The notes under the pieces are model-generated. The model made no database searches and was not told where the DNA came from. It was given only the letters and a program-made list of their open reading frames with translations. Shown piece by piece: positions 25,762 to 35,425 of a stretch of 64,000 nt of DNA (its first letter is position 1; each line of letters starts with the position of its first letter). The stretch comes from Antonospora locustae (lineage: Eukaryota > Microsporidia), in the NCBI GenBank assembly GCA_007674295.1, contig CM017451.1, positions 124,001-188,000 of the forward strand. The letters are read 5' to 3'. The translations under genes were made by a program, and so were the position numbers.

Positions 25762-28632
25762 ATGGGTGATTCAAGCGACGAAGATGTGATTCGACGTCAA
25801 CAGAAGTCCAATGCACATGCAAGAAAGCGCAACCTTGAGGATCTGTTCAAGGAGCAAGAGGTGCTACCCTCAGAGCACAGCGAATACGAGTCAGAATCGT
25901 TTTACGACTACATCGACACAACCTCCAATGCAACTCTCCGCAAGATATTTGGGAATGGGAAGGAGTATGCATATATTTTTGACAAGAATACAACAAAAGA
26001 CGACGAGAAAAGCCCTTGTTTAGATGAAAGAAAGGAGGTTCCCGATGAAAACAAGGCACTGGACGTGAAAGAAGTCTCGTTGTTTGTGAAAAGCAATATA
26101 TGCATTTCTGCTAAGAATGAAGAAATAGAGGACTTTGTTGAGATGGTGTTAAATGGAGTCTGTGTTCAATTTATTGTTCTCCATTGTCCGATATTAAATG
26201 TTAGAATACACGACGCATATAAGATGTATGACCTTGTTGAATATTATCGGCAGAATGTGTCTGTGATTGAAGAATGTAAAAGAAATGGTAGTTTTTGTCT
26301 TGAGGAGGTTTTGCATTTCAGAAGCGCCAAGCGTGTGAATGTATTCCCAGTTGTGGATGAGATCCACAGATCAGGCGCATTTCTATCTGTGACTCAATTC
26401 AAGGAAAACATACAGGCTGGAGAGAGAATATTTGAGCCAGTTGACCCAGATGTTGACACTGAACGCTTTTTTGAGCTAGCTGGCACAAATGAAGCTGATG
26501 CTGTTAGGGCTATCAGCCGGAATATTGGGTCCTGCCCTTTCTTCAGAGTTGCAGCTGTAAATTGGGCGTTTGAGAACGGACGTGTAACAACATGTACAGT
26601 TAAAAAGTCAAGAAACTTGAGTGATACAGACGAAGAGCAGGTCCTTGGTAGTGCTCATCATGAGGAAAAAACAGTATCCGAGTACGTTTGCGGCGCGATG
26701 GAAAATAGCCTCAGCTATGAGTTACATGTTGATAGCAGCAACATGCACAATTATTTTTCTAGATTCTACCTGAATGGAGGCAACACGTTTTGGAATAAAA
26801 TGCGTGATAAGGTTTTAAAAAAAGCCTTGGCCTCTTTCAATCTTATTCGCTTTCTTAGAAATAAGATTAACGATGCATACAAAAATAGTCAAAAAATATC
26901 TCTTTTCAACTGCACGTTGGACAGAGTTGTCAATGGACGGGTCAAGATTGAGAGCTGCGATTCGATATTTGCAGGCGTGGCTATGGAGAAAAGAGAGATT
27001 CGGGCATCATTGGTAAGTTATGTAGGTGAGCTTGTGGAGCAGAAGACAGTGGGTTTGAACAGTATAGAGGCACTTGGAGAGCTTTTTGACAAGTACGACA
27101 TAAAGAATGTTTACACATCAGGACATACGTCGTCGCAAGTGAAGCATCTTTTTAAAATATTCAGGAATAAGCTTTCCCGCTTCAAATTGCACTATGTAGA
27201 GGGAAAGTTTTTGAAAAGATATCCAAACAGAAATGATTTCACACAGAATATTGCCCGAATGGTAATATCCCCTGAGTCAGAATATGCATACCTTATGCAG
27301 AACAATGTCATGCTTGACTTCATACCAAACATAACATGCCTCTCCGCCAGTGAGCAGAGGTCAGTCGTTGAAAGGGCACTTACAACTGCACTCAGCTTGG
27401 TTGGTGTGGACATAAACGTGCTTCTGGACAGCAAAAGAAAGCAGATTCTCCTTCAGTACATTCCAGGCTTTGCAATAGACAACAAAGTCAGGAGCTATGG
27501 GTTCATTGAAAAGCTGCAAGTTTTGAGAAACAAAGAGATTCTGAACGAAAAGGATTTTCGAAACGCAGCTACTTTTCTGCGAGTGTTTCCCGAACTTCAC
27601 AAAAAGAAGGCTAACTTTGATATTCTTGACTCCCTGCCGATACACCCTGAAAACTACAGATACGCTAGAATGTGCTGTGCTGCAGTACTTGACTACGAGG
27701 AGATTGACGACGAGAATCCTTCCAAAGTTGTTGAGGAGATTCTGAAGTGCAAAGACAGACTATTGCAGTTTGACATTAAGCCATTTGAGCAGAACACAAA
27801 ACTTTATCCTGTCATAGAACTCTGTGTTAACGTACTTGCAGAGAACACAAGGTATTTTGATGGGCTTCCAGACGAGCTTGTATTCAAAGACCTCCTTGGA
27901 GACAAAGAAATGGGCTCAATTCACGAGGGGCACGTAGTACAATGTGGCCATTCATTCTACCTGATCGACGTCAACAACGAGTTCACTGTGTTCATAAGAA
28001 AAACATGCGACCTGTACCTTAATCAGGCTGTTAAAGTCATGCTTGTGAGCTACAACTATTCTAAGCTTTCCTTTGAGGGATCTCTTGTTGATGAGAGCTT
28101 GAAAAAGAAATACACCAATCCTAGATTTTACAAGCACCCACTGTTTAAGAACTTTAATGTCACAGAGTCAGAGAACTACCTGAGAAGCAGTACAGACGAC
28201 TTTCTTATTAGAAAAGGAAGCAGACACGGGTACTGTGTGCTAGTGATCAAGTTCGCTTCTGACGTGTTTGTTCACATGAAGATAGAAGAACACAGCGAGC
28301 ATTATACATGTTCAAATAAACATTTTGAGGATATTGACGAGGTGATAAGCGTGTATGTAAGGCCAATTCTCAGAAACCTGAAGAGCATCAAGGCACATGC
28401 AAAGTACTTCAACTCGCCAGAGGATGCTGAAAAGCTTCTTTCCAGCTTTGACGGGTCCAAAGTTGTTTATGCATTCTACTTTAGTCGCAAGTATCCTGGA
28501 AAGCTAACTTTTGCATATAACAACGGAAGCATATTAGAGGAGTACATCGGCGTAAGTGATATGCTCACGTACAACAATAGTACCTTCAAAGACATAGATA
28601 GCTTCGTTGCATATAGAAAGCGTCTCAAGTGA
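25762..28632 (+). CDS. SPT6: Transcription elongation factor and histone chaperone Spt6
   Basis: A 956-residue protein matching Spt6, which travels with RNA polymerase II and reassembles nucleosomes. An acidic N-terminus precedes a helical part. A Tex-like YqgF region (about 420-490) leads into ISPESEYAYLMQ and a helix-hairpin-helix segment VGVDINVLLDSKRKQILLQYIPGF (about 550-575). An S1-like domain starts at HEGHVVQCGHSFYL (about 713-775), and the SH2 part (RKGSRHGYCVLVIKF, then the helical DEVISVYVRPILRNLKSI) forms the C-terminus. It is much shorter than yeast Spt6 (1451), as expected in this lineage. AAAATTTTT lies 10-18 nt before the ATG, as at ribosomal protein genes. Confidence 0.88.
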   Translation: MGDSSDEDVIRRQQKSNAHARKRNLEDLFKEQEVLPSEHSEYESESFYDYIDTTSNATLRKIFGNGKEYAYIFDKNTTKDDEKSPCLDERKEVPDENKALDVKEVSLFVKSNICISAKNEEIEDFVEMVLNGVCVQFIVLHCPILNVRIHDAYKMYDLVEYYRQNVSVIEECKRNGSFCLEEVLHFRSAKRVNVFPVVDEIHRSGAFLSVTQFKENIQAGERIFEPVDPDVDTERFFELAGTNEADAVRAISRNIGSCPFFRVAAVNWAFENGRVTTCTVKKSRNLSDTDEEQVLGSAHHEEKTVSEYVCGAMENSLSYELHVDSSNMHNYFSRFYLNGGNTFWNKMRDKVLKKALASFNLIRFLRNKINDAYKNSQKISLFNCTLDRVVNGRVKIESCDSIFAGVAMEKREIRASLVSYVGELVEQKTVGLNSIEALGELFDKYDIKNVYTSGHTSSQVKHLFKIFRNKLSRFKLHYVEGKFLKRYPNRNDFTQNIARMVISPESEYAYLMQNNVMLDFIPNITCLSASEQRSVVERALTTALSLVGVDINVLLDSKRKQILLQYIPGFAIDNKVRSYGFIEKLQVLRNKEILNEKDFRNAATFLRVFPELHKKKANFDILDSLPIHPENYRYARMCCAAVLDYEEIDDENPSKVVEEILKCKDRLLQFDIKPFEQNTKLYPVIELCVNVLAENTRYFDGLPDELVFKDLLGDKEMGSIHEGHVVQCGHSFYLIDVNNEFTVFIRKTCDLYLNQAVKVMLVSYNYSKLSFEGSLVDESLKKKYTNPRFYKHPLFKNFNVTESENYLRSSTDDFLIRKGSRHGYCVLVIKFASDVFVHMKIEEHSEHYTCSNKHFEDIDEVISVYVRPILRNLKSIKAHAKYFNSPEDAEKLLSSFDGSKVVYAFYFSRKYPGKLTFAYNNGSILEEYIGVSDMLTYNNSTFKDIDSFVAYRKRLK

Positions 28633-28849
28633 TTCTGAGTATTGGCCTTTGCTTTCTGAAGCACATTGTTGTATCCAAGCCAAAACTTCTCAAGAGAGAT
28701 GTCCCATGGAGACGTTATTTGATTCCTCCTCGTTTCTTTGCTCATTTCTGAAACAGCGTATATTTCAAAAGTAAGACTTGACGTGCTAGTGTGTTGCCGA
28801 ACTTCTCAGGGTACCTTGGCAATGATTCTAATTTCAAAAAAATAAATCC

Positions 28850-30121
28850 ATGGGCAACAATCAGTCAAACATACGACGCCAGAAAAGTGACACAACAAGC
28901 ATAAACCTGCGGAGGCGCAAGCGCGCGAGAGACGCGAAGGTTGCAACAAAGCCACCACCGGTGTATCCAGCTGTAAAGTGCAAGCTGCGCCTGCTAAAGC
29001 TCAAAAAAATGCTGGAGTATCTGCAAATCGAGGATAACCTGCTCTCCATGCAGGACGTTGATTCCAAGACCCAGCATGCCGAAAAAAACCTTGTAAACCA
29101 AGTCAGAGGAAGCCCACTGGACATAGGAACTCTCGAAGAGTTTGTGGACGACAACCACGTTATTGTGTCAACAGGAATGGGGCCAGAGTATTTTGTGTAT
29201 GTGCATTCGTTTGTCGATAAAGATGCACTTGAGCCAGGATGCTCGGTTTTGCTGAATCACAGAGACCACACTGTCGTGGGCGTGCTTGAAGGCGAAACAG
29301 ACCCTATGGTAAGTGTTATGAAGCTTGAGAAGGCACCGACAGAAAGCTACGACGATATTGGAGGTCTGGAGTCACAGATTCAAGAGATCAAGGAAAGCGT
29401 TGAGCTTCCGCTCACAAATCCAGAGCTCTATGAGGAGATGGGAATCAAGCCTCCAAAGGGCGTGATACTTTATGGCCTTCCTGGTACCGGAAAGACTCTT
29501 TTGGCAAAGGCGGTTGCTAACCAGACATCAGCTACCTTTCTGAGAATAGTTGGCTCGGAGCTGATTCAGAAGTACTTGGGCGACGGACCCAAACTTGTGA
29601 GAGAGCTGTTTAAAGTGGCTGACCTCTATGCACCATCAATAATATTTATCGACGAGATAGACGCGATTGGCCAAAAGCGCTACGACTCCACCTCGGATGC
29701 CCAGCGAGAGATACAACGGACCATGCTGGAGCTGCTAAACCAGCTGGACGGCTTCGACAATAGAAACGACATCAAGGTGATAATGGCAACAAACAGAATT
29801 GAGGTGTTGGACCCCGCATTGATCAGGCCAGGCAGAATAGACCGGAAGATCGAGTTTGGAATGCCTGACATTAGCACAAAAAGAAGCATTTTTCAAATTC
29901 ACACGTCAAAGATGACTCTCGAGAAGGATGTAGACATAGAAAAACTGATAACATCTAAAGAAGATCTAAGTGGCGCCGATATTAAGGCCATATGCACAGA
30001 GGCCGGAATGCTTGCACTGAGAGAGCGCAGAAGGGATGTGACCATGGACGACTTTGTGAATGCCAAGGATAAGGTCTTATGTGCAAAGCAGGGGAAAATC
30101 CCCACAAGCATATATGCATAG
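28850..30121 (+). CDS. RPT2: 26S proteasome regulatory ATPase Rpt2
   Basis: A 423-residue AAA ATPase of the 19S base. It has an N-terminal MGNNQS (a myristoylation-type signal typical of Rpt2), a coiled coil (about 45-65), an OB domain, then Walker A GLPGTGKT, Walker [12 protein letters not shown], sensor MATNR and the arginine-finger region [13 protein letters not shown]. The C-terminus IYA fits the HbYX motif that docks into the alpha ring and opens the gate. Length is nearly that of yeast Rpt2 (437). CC lies directly before the ATG. Confidence 0.96.
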   Translation: MGNNQSNIRRQKSDTTSINLRRRKRARDAKVATKPPPVYPAVKCKLRLLKLKKMLEYLQIEDNLLSMQDVDSKTQHAEKNLVNQVRGSPLDIGTLEEFVDDNHVIVSTGMGPEYFVYVHSFVDKDALEPGCSVLLNHRDHTVVGVLEGETDPMVSVMKLEKAPTESYDDIGGLESQIQEIKESVELPLTNPELYEEMGIKPPKGVILYGLPGTGKTLLAKAVANQTSATFLRIVGSELIQKYLGDGPKLVRELFKVADLYAPSIIFIDEIDAIGQKRYDSTSDAQREIQRTMLELLNQLDGFDNRNDIKVIMATNRIEVLDPALIRPGRIDRKIEFGMPDISTKRSIFQIHTSKMTLEKDVDIEKLITSKEDLSGADIKAICTEAGMLALRERRRDVTMDDFVNAKDKVLCAKQGKIPTSIYA

Positions 30122-30172
30122 CGTCTTTCTTTGTTTCACGCATGCATTGCTAGCACAACAAGATTCGGGGCA

Positions 30173-30682
30173 TCAGTTGTGTCTTTCTGTCCTGAACTTT
30201 CTCTCAAGCATGTCTACGATTGCTGCATCCTTTTCATCGTCCGGTATCTTACATAAATGGGCATGCTCCATCTGTTCAACTGTCATGATTTCCTTAAGCC
30301 CCAAATACACACGCTCTCTAAGCTGCGCCTGTTTGTTGTATAGTTTTATCTGCTTCACCTTTATTAGCAGGTCCACAACATTTTCATCGTCTTTGTTCTG
30401 GCAGAACAACTCGTAGTCGATATTCTCCATGTTTCTGCTCTCAAAGTATCTTCTTATGACCTCACTTACTATCTCCTCGTGCTTTTCGTAGTATTGCCTA
30501 AGCGAACTTTTCAACTCTGCCTGGTCAATGGCAAACGGAATAAATGGTGGCTGGAGAGACTGAATTGCGTCGAGCTTTGTCTTCAAATCCTTGCTTCCAA
30601 ATGTCTCGTCACTGAATATAAAAGGATTTTCGTTGCTCAAAAACGCTTCAGAGACTTTTACACCGTCATTCTCGTCATCCAT
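30173..30682 (-). CDS. Hypothetical helical protein
   Basis: A 169-residue protein without recognised family. It is acidic at the N-terminus (MDDENDGVKVSEAF), has a Phe/Pro segment SLQPPFIPFAIDQAEL, then is helical and charged to the end (YYEKHEEIVSEVIRRYFESRN, KQAQLRERVYLGLKEIM). No signal peptide, membrane segment or zinc motif. The ATG at 30682 has CCC about 8 nt upstream; an open extension to 30874 is Cys/Thr-rich and atypical. It is divergent from the gene at 30929. It could be a small subunit of a chromatin or transcription complex; this is only a guess from composition. Confidence 0.6.
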   Translation of the reverse strand: MDDENDGVKVSEAFLSNENPFIFSDETFGSKDLKTKLDAIQSLQPPFIPFAIDQAELKSSLRQYYEKHEEIVSEVIRRYFESRNMENIDYELFCQNKDDENVVDLLIKVKQIKLYNKQAQLRERVYLGLKEIMTVEQMEHAHLCKIPDDEKDAAIVDMLERKFRTERHN

Positions 30683-30928
30683 AGTTGTAGGGTGAACCAA
30701 TGTGAACAAACATAAAGAGCATTCAAGCACAGCTAGGCTCACCTTGCGACTGCAGCTTGCAGATAATGTACAGCCTGTGTTCGTTGTGCCCATGGTCTGC
30801 GATGCGCATCTTGCAGACAGCACAAGATTGAAACCAGTGTTTGTGTAAATGTGAGATATGTGAATCATGCACAAAACATCTTCTCAGTAGATAAACGTTC
30901 TGGCGCAAAATCAAAAGTCTCCCATCCT

Positions 30929-31666
30929 ATGCTGGCGGACAACCAAAATGTATGCAAGTACAAGTGCAACTGCGGGGACAAAATGGGTTTGAAAGTAGAG
31001 GCAGAGCTGAAAGAAAACCGTACAGAAAATAACGAGGTTCAGGGCATAATCATGCCTTTCGTCAATGGCGAGTTATGTTACGAGTCTTTTTTTATGGACT
31101 GTCTGTCCAGGCCAAGCGCATCTTCCTGCTTTTTTGTTGGTGCGATAGACGAAGTCTTAGTGGGTCTCCTGGCACTTCAGAGCTGCAGTGCGTTTGCTCA
31201 GGAACGCGACATAACGTACTTCTTTGGTGGCCTTGTGTTCTTGTACGTAGAATGTGCATGTGAGACATTCAAAAGCAAGTTCGTAAGCCTCTTAAGCGTA
31301 TTTTTTGTGAAAAGAGAAGCAACATACAAAAGGTATCGGTTTTTGCACAGACACACAACATTTAAGGCACTACTTTCACTTGTTAGACAAAGTGACTTTA
31401 GAATTAGGGAGTTTTTATACAATACCGACTTTGTGGACGTGCTGTTTGAGCTTCCAAACGATGATGCAGTGGTGCTCATGCTAAAGTGGAAGTTTGTAAA
31501 TGCAGTGGCAACTATTGCAGACATAAAGCTCTGTGTTCTTGAGAAAGAGCCTGTAAAAAATTTTATACGCAACAATCTGACGACTTCATTTGGGGCAATC
31601 AATTCGTTGATAAAGGACACACTCAATAACGCTAAAAAAAGCATAGACAACCTGCTGACAGAGTAG
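30929..31666 (+). CDS. Hypothetical protein
   Basis: A 245-residue protein not assigned to a family. A Cys pair near the N-terminus (CKYKCNC) is followed by alternating hydrophobic helices (CFFVGAIDEVLVGLLAL, FKSKFVSLLSVFFVKRE, FKALLSLVRQSDFRIREFL, DDAVVLMLKWKFVNAVATI) and an amphipathic C-terminus. The pattern resembles an alpha-solenoid (armadillo/HEAT-type) rather than membrane spans. CCC lies about 4 nt before the ATG at 30929, and the upstream in-frame ATG lies in non-conserved sequence. Confidence 0.55.
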   Translation: MLADNQNVCKYKCNCGDKMGLKVEAELKENRTENNEVQGIIMPFVNGELCYESFFMDCLSRPSASSCFFVGAIDEVLVGLLALQSCSAFAQERDITYFFGGLVFLYVECACETFKSKFVSLLSVFFVKREATYKRYRFLHRHTTFKALLSLVRQSDFRIREFLYNTDFVDVLFELPNDDAVVLMLKWKFVNAVATIADIKLCVLEKEPVKNFIRNNLTTSFGAINSLIKDTLNNAKKSIDNLLTE

Positions 31667-31855
31667 ATAAGTTTTTCAGCTGCGAAGTAGGACTCCGGCA
31701 TTCAACAAACTGGTGTTTTAATGAAAGAGAACCAAGAAATACTTAGCAGTATTCTCCATTGAAAAAACTTGATGCTCGGACTGTTATGCCACTAAACCTC
31801 TTAGTTGGATTTATTTAGGGTTAGAGGGACATCTAGCTTACCGCTTATGCCATAC

Positions 31856-32437
31856 CTAGCATCTAACATGGTAACGCTTGTTGTTGTAGCAATCCCAGCA
31901 CGTTGGATGATAAAAGTCGTCCTCCCCTATCTGTTCACCCTCAAAAACAGGTCTGCCATGTTCATCGTACCTCATGTTATACCCGGCGTTTTTCCCACAG
32001 TGGTAACAGCAAGAGGGAATTTTCTCTAAAATGTCAGCATGCTCTACAAGACGCTTTGACCCCTCAAAAAGATGCGACTTGAAGTCGGTCAGTAGGCCAT
32101 AGCATCTGACCTCTATGTTGTATTCCTGTGATATCTTCTTGAGTTGGTCCACCTGCGTTTTTGTCAAGAACTGTGACTCATCAACTATTATACAATCCAC
32201 CTTATCCAAATTCATGTCGTTGGTGAAGTCAAAAGAGGTGTCAAATAAGTAATCTACGCTTACCCTATGGCCCATGCTAGCACGCGAAACCACACATCCT
32301 TCGTCTGTGGCTCTCTGTATTGCTGATTTTGCTAACAGTACGTTTTTCGACTCCGATGCATAACTGAACAGCAGCTGTAGGAGTTGGAGTGACTTTCCAG
32401 ACATCATTGTGCCGTATTTAAAAATGAGCAGCGACAT
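31856..32437 (-). CDS. Thymidine kinase, bacterial-type (TK1/Tdk family)
   Basis: A 193-residue enzyme that phosphorylates thymidine to dTMP. The P-loop reads YGTMMSGKS (family GPMFSGKT). The Walker-B/catalytic region is VDCIIVDESQFL (family DEAQF), and two CxxC pairs, CYHC and CWDC with an adjacent His, form the structural zinc site. The lasso region is YNMRYDEHGRPVFEGEQI. All key positions are present and the frame is intact, so the gene appears functional. Microsporidian thymidine kinases have been described as horizontally acquired from bacteria, allowing use of host nucleosides. CCC immediately precedes the ATG, showing adaptation to the resident promoter type. Confidence 0.93.
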   Translation of the reverse strand: MSLLIFKYGTMMSGKSLQLLQLLFSYASESKNVLLAKSAIQRATDEGCVVSRASMGHRVSVDYLFDTSFDFTNDMNLDKVDCIIVDESQFLTKTQVDQLKKISQEYNIEVRCYGLLTDFKSHLFEGSKRLVEHADILEKIPSCCYHCGKNAGYNMRYDEHGRPVFEGEQIGEDDFYHPTCWDCYNNKRYHVRC

Positions 32438-32829
32438 GGGCGTTTTGGAGCATCGTTAATAAAAATATGTGGCGGCATTTTGCTTGTCTATTTCTAATGA
32501 CATCCTGTCACTCCAAGTAAGCCTTATTATGGTATGGACTACATTTCAGACGCCATATGATAACTTTCACAGCCCATAACAGGTTGCTCTTCTGGAGTTG
32601 CATACTCGGAGAGCGTGCGAGAAGCGTATACCAATGTGAAACGTAGCATAATGCTATAAACAACCCCGTCCAGTATAAATAACGGAGTAAAGAGCTTCTG
32701 TGCCAACTGTTGCAGATTCACAGAATGTCAGGTAGGAACATCCAGACGTAGAAATTGCATTATCCTGTTGCGAAAGGGCAAAAAAGAAAAGTGCACGACT
32801 GTGGCTCAAGTGCCTGCTTTTGTTGGAGG
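32438..32829. other. 392-bp intergenic region, no gene seen
   Basis: Between the minus-strand thymidine kinase start and the 3' end of FRS2. A TATAAATA occurs near 32674-32681 on plus, followed by an ATG at 32724 that opens only eight codons. No RNA gene or longer spliced frame could be supported. Confidence 0.4.
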
Positions 32830-34242
32830 CTATAGCTTACAGATTCCATTGGCCTTGATGAAGTTAATGTTGACCTTGTGCCCTAGTAGATCTCTGATAT
32901 TGTCTAGTTTGTATTTGATCATAGCGGGTCTTTCCACAGACAACCCCCACGCCATCACTCTCACGTCCCCTTCAAATCCCATTGTCCTCAGCATCTCCGG
33001 GCGAAAGAACCCGGAGTTTCCTACCTCTATCCACTTGCACATTCCCTCGTGGTACGCAAAAACTTCCATGGAGGGCTCCGTGTATGGGTTGTATGCGGGC
33101 TTGAATCTTATTCTTGTAAGGTTCATTCTTCTGTAGAACTCCTCCAGAGTTCCCATCAGATGGCCCAGATTCAGGCCCTTGTCAACCACAAGCCCCTCAA
33201 CTTGGTGAAACTCTGTCAGATGAGTGGAATCCACCGCTTCGTTTCGAAAAACACGGTCCACAGAAAACATCTTCACGGGTTTGAATGGAACTTGTGCCAT
33301 CTCAAACAAACATCTTGCACTTTCTGACGTTGTGTGAGTTCTTAACATAAGCTTGTTTGCCACGCTAGAATTCCACTTTGTCTGATATCCAACCGAGCCA
33401 GACCCACCGCTTTCGTGCATCATGCGCACTCTTTTGAAGTACTCGTCAGGAACTTTGAAAACTTCGTGGCTCTCCAGATAGAATGTCTCGCTGGGGTCGC
33501 GTGATGGATGGTGCTGTGACATAAACAGCGAATCAAAATTCCAAAATGCAGAGTCAATGTAGTGGCTCGTGTCCATCTCCACAAACCCCATGCCCACAAA
33601 GATGTTCTTGATCTCGCTCTTAAACTTGGTGAGCGGATGCAGGGCTCCGCACTGGGTGATCATACCATCTGTGTGGAAGTTAAATGGCTTAAGAGGTGCG
33701 TTTCTGCCCTCAACAACCATTTGTGCAGTGATTTCGGTTTCTAGATTTTGGACATCCTCTCCAAAGCACCTACCCTTTTGCATCAAGTAGTAGCACTTCT
33801 TCTTCAGAACAACCAGATTGCGTCTTTGTAGCTGCTTTACCTCGTTCTCATTCGACTGCTCAATGTTTTGCAGCTTCAAGCGCACATCGTCACTCACACT
33901 GCTTTTGGCTTTAAAGATGCGATCACCCCTTTTGCAGACCCATCCGTTTCTAAATGCAACAGCCTTCCCTATTTTTTGCCTGTCGCAATCTGCAACTGGT
34001 ACTCCATCAGCAGGAATTGAGTTGTAGAAAATAAATTCAGGGCTTCCACGGTCCACAACATCTTTTCCCTCGGGCGTCAGCTCGCATATGATCCTCTCCC
34101 TTTTGTCGTAGTTGATTATGTCCCGGCTTGATAAGCTCAAAATGCATCCATGTAGATCTTTGCCAGGAAGCTCCAGATCTTCGCTGCTTAGAATCTCCAA
34201 TGACTTCAGCCTTTCTACAATAAGTCTCTTCATATCCTTCAT
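32830..34242 (-). CDS. FRS2: Phenylalanyl-tRNA synthetase alpha subunit
   Basis: A 470-residue class II synthetase subunit charging tRNA-Phe in the cytosol as a heterotetramer. Motifs are DTSHYIDSAFWNFDSLFMSQ with QHHPSRDPSETFY (motif 1 region), MLRTHTTSESARCLF, KMFSVDRVFRNEAVDSTHL and EFHQVEGLV (motif 2), and WIEVGNSGFFRPEML with VMAWGLSVERPAMI (motif 3). The N-terminal winged-helix domains are present. The ATG at 34242 directly follows CCCC, so it is preferred over one 30 nt upstream. Confidence 0.96.
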   Translation of the reverse strand: MKDMKRLIVERLKSLEILSSEDLELPGKDLHGCILSLSSRDIINYDKRERIICELTPEGKDVVDRGSPEFIFYNSIPADGVPVADCDRQKIGKAVAFRNGWVCKRGDRIFKAKSSVSDDVRLKLQNIEQSNENEVKQLQRRNLVVLKKKCYYLMQKGRCFGEDVQNLETEITAQMVVEGRNAPLKPFNFHTDGMITQCGALHPLTKFKSEIKNIFVGMGFVEMDTSHYIDSAFWNFDSLFMSQHHPSRDPSETFYLESHEVFKVPDEYFKRVRMMHESGGSGSVGYQTKWNSSVANKLMLRTHTTSESARCLFEMAQVPFKPVKMFSVDRVFRNEAVDSTHLTEFHQVEGLVVDKGLNLGHLMGTLEEFYRRMNLTRIRFKPAYNPYTEPSMEVFAYHEGMCKWIEVGNSGFFRPEMLRTMGFEGDVRVMAWGLSVERPAMIKYKLDNIRDLLGHKVNINFIKANGICKL

Positions 34243-34272
34243 GGGGCCTTTTATTTGGAAGCTGTTGTACAC

Positions 34273-34686
34273 TTACTTCTTGCGACGTGATGCATTTCGA
34301 GGCCTCCTGTTGAAAATCTTGATGCACTTTCTCTTTTGTCTTGCAACATTGCTCTTGTCGCACAGCGGCTTTGGCTCCAACTTGGGTTTGCTACTCTCGT
34401 GCAGCTTTTCACTCTCACAAGCAAGTGCCCTATTTTGCAAAATCCTGTAATCTACACCCATGTCACCTAATACTTCACTTCTAAATCTCAGCATGTTGTT
34501 ATATGCTCTTTCTATGCACGCCAAGTTTTCGTCTAGTATTTCTGTCATTTTTCTATGAGCTCTGTTGCTGTAGTATGTGACCTTGATGTTTTCTCTCATT
34601 AGGCTTGTTTGGCACTCGGTGAGCTTGTCGATTTCTGTTTTCAGCTGGAGATTTTTAAGCGCTAGCTTCTTATTTTTCTCGTCCAT
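34273..34686 (-). CDS. Small coiled-coil hypothetical protein
   Basis: A 137-residue protein with an N-terminal coiled coil (KLALKNLQLKTEIDKLTECQ) and a strongly basic C-terminus (RRPRNASRRKK). This layout, with an N-terminal coiled coil and a basic tail, is seen in shugoshin-type centromere proteins, but no diagnostic motif is clear. The ATG at 34686 is the first in the plausible coding part. The start lacks CCC; TATAAAATGC lies about 20 nt upstream. The stop codon lies 31 bp upstream of the FRS2 ATG on the same strand. Confidence 0.5.
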   Translation of the reverse strand: MDEKNKKLALKNLQLKTEIDKLTECQTSLMRENIKVTYYSNRAHRKMTEILDENLACIERAYNNMLRFRSEVLGDMGVDYRILQNRALACESEKLHESSKPKLEPKPLCDKSNVARQKRKCIKIFNRRPRNASRRKK

Positions 34687-34845
34687 ATTTGCATGAAATG
34701 TGCATTTTATAATATGATATTTGGTCAACACACAGCGCACAGTGAAAAGGGCCTCGCGTTCACAGCTGGGTTATCTGATTCTTTTCCTCTTACTCTGAAC
34801 TGCAGTAAACAACCGCTAAATTTAAACCACGCATAATAAAGCCTA

Positions 34846-35340
34846 ATGTACAGAAAGCTTGCAAACACGGACTTTGATGTTGTTGAGCATCTAGACACAA
34901 ACATCAGCGGCGAGACTCTAGATTCAAGTTTCCGAATAGTCCACACAAGCAACAGCATAGAGAAGAAAGAGACAATAACAAAAGCGATATCAATACGAGC
35001 AACACACTTTACGAACATCCAATTTCAAGATTTTGTTCCTGCAAGTGTTCTACACGAAAAATATCTAGCGGAGATAAAGGCTTCCATGTCACCTAGTGCC
35101 TTCTTGGCACATCTGTACAAGGCAGAGCTTACTGGGGCTAAGGTATGTGTCATAAAAGACAAAAGAGCTGTGGAGGGAATAGTGGTTGAAGAGCGAAAAA
35201 ATGTGTTGATTATAGTGCATGCAGACAACAACATTAAGATGTATCCAAAGATCAGCAGCCGCTTTGTGCTACGCCACGATGGCATAAGATACTTCTTTTT
35301 TGGTGCTGGAATGAAAAAAACTAGGTTTTTCAAGAGATGA
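34846..35340 (+). CDS. POP4: RNase P/MRP protein subunit Pop4 (Rpp29)
   Basis: A 164-residue protein. The C-terminal half is the Rpp29 Sm-like fold: LTGAKVCVIKDKRAVEGIVV, EERKNVLIIVHADNNIKMYP, FVLRHDGIRYFFFGAGMKKTRFFKR. These align with the LxGAxVxVVxSxxxxxxGxxGIVVxETKNTLxI...KxIPK pattern. Pop4 binds the catalytic RNA of RNase P (tRNA 5' processing) and RNase MRP (rRNA processing). The N-terminal half is helical and variable, as usual. Length is within the family range. Confidence 0.9.
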   Translation: MYRKLANTDFDVVEHLDTNISGETLDSSFRIVHTSNSIEKKETITKAISIRATHFTNIQFQDFVPASVLHEKYLAEIKASMSPSAFLAHLYKAELTGAKVCVIKDKRAVEGIVVEERKNVLIIVHADNNIKMYPKISSRFVLRHDGIRYFFFGAGMKKTRFFKR

Positions 35341-35425
35341 ACTGCGCAAATGCCACAGTGTACAGATGCGGAGAGAGCACGGGACTCTAACTCTATTACT
35401 ACAATTTTGCAAACACTGAGCCCCT

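Noticed and set aside
32724..32829. Possible spliced small gene starting ATGTCAGGTAGG
   Set aside because: A GTAGG donor and a TAG 20 nt on can be imagined, but the joined frames give no known protein and the acceptor context is poor.
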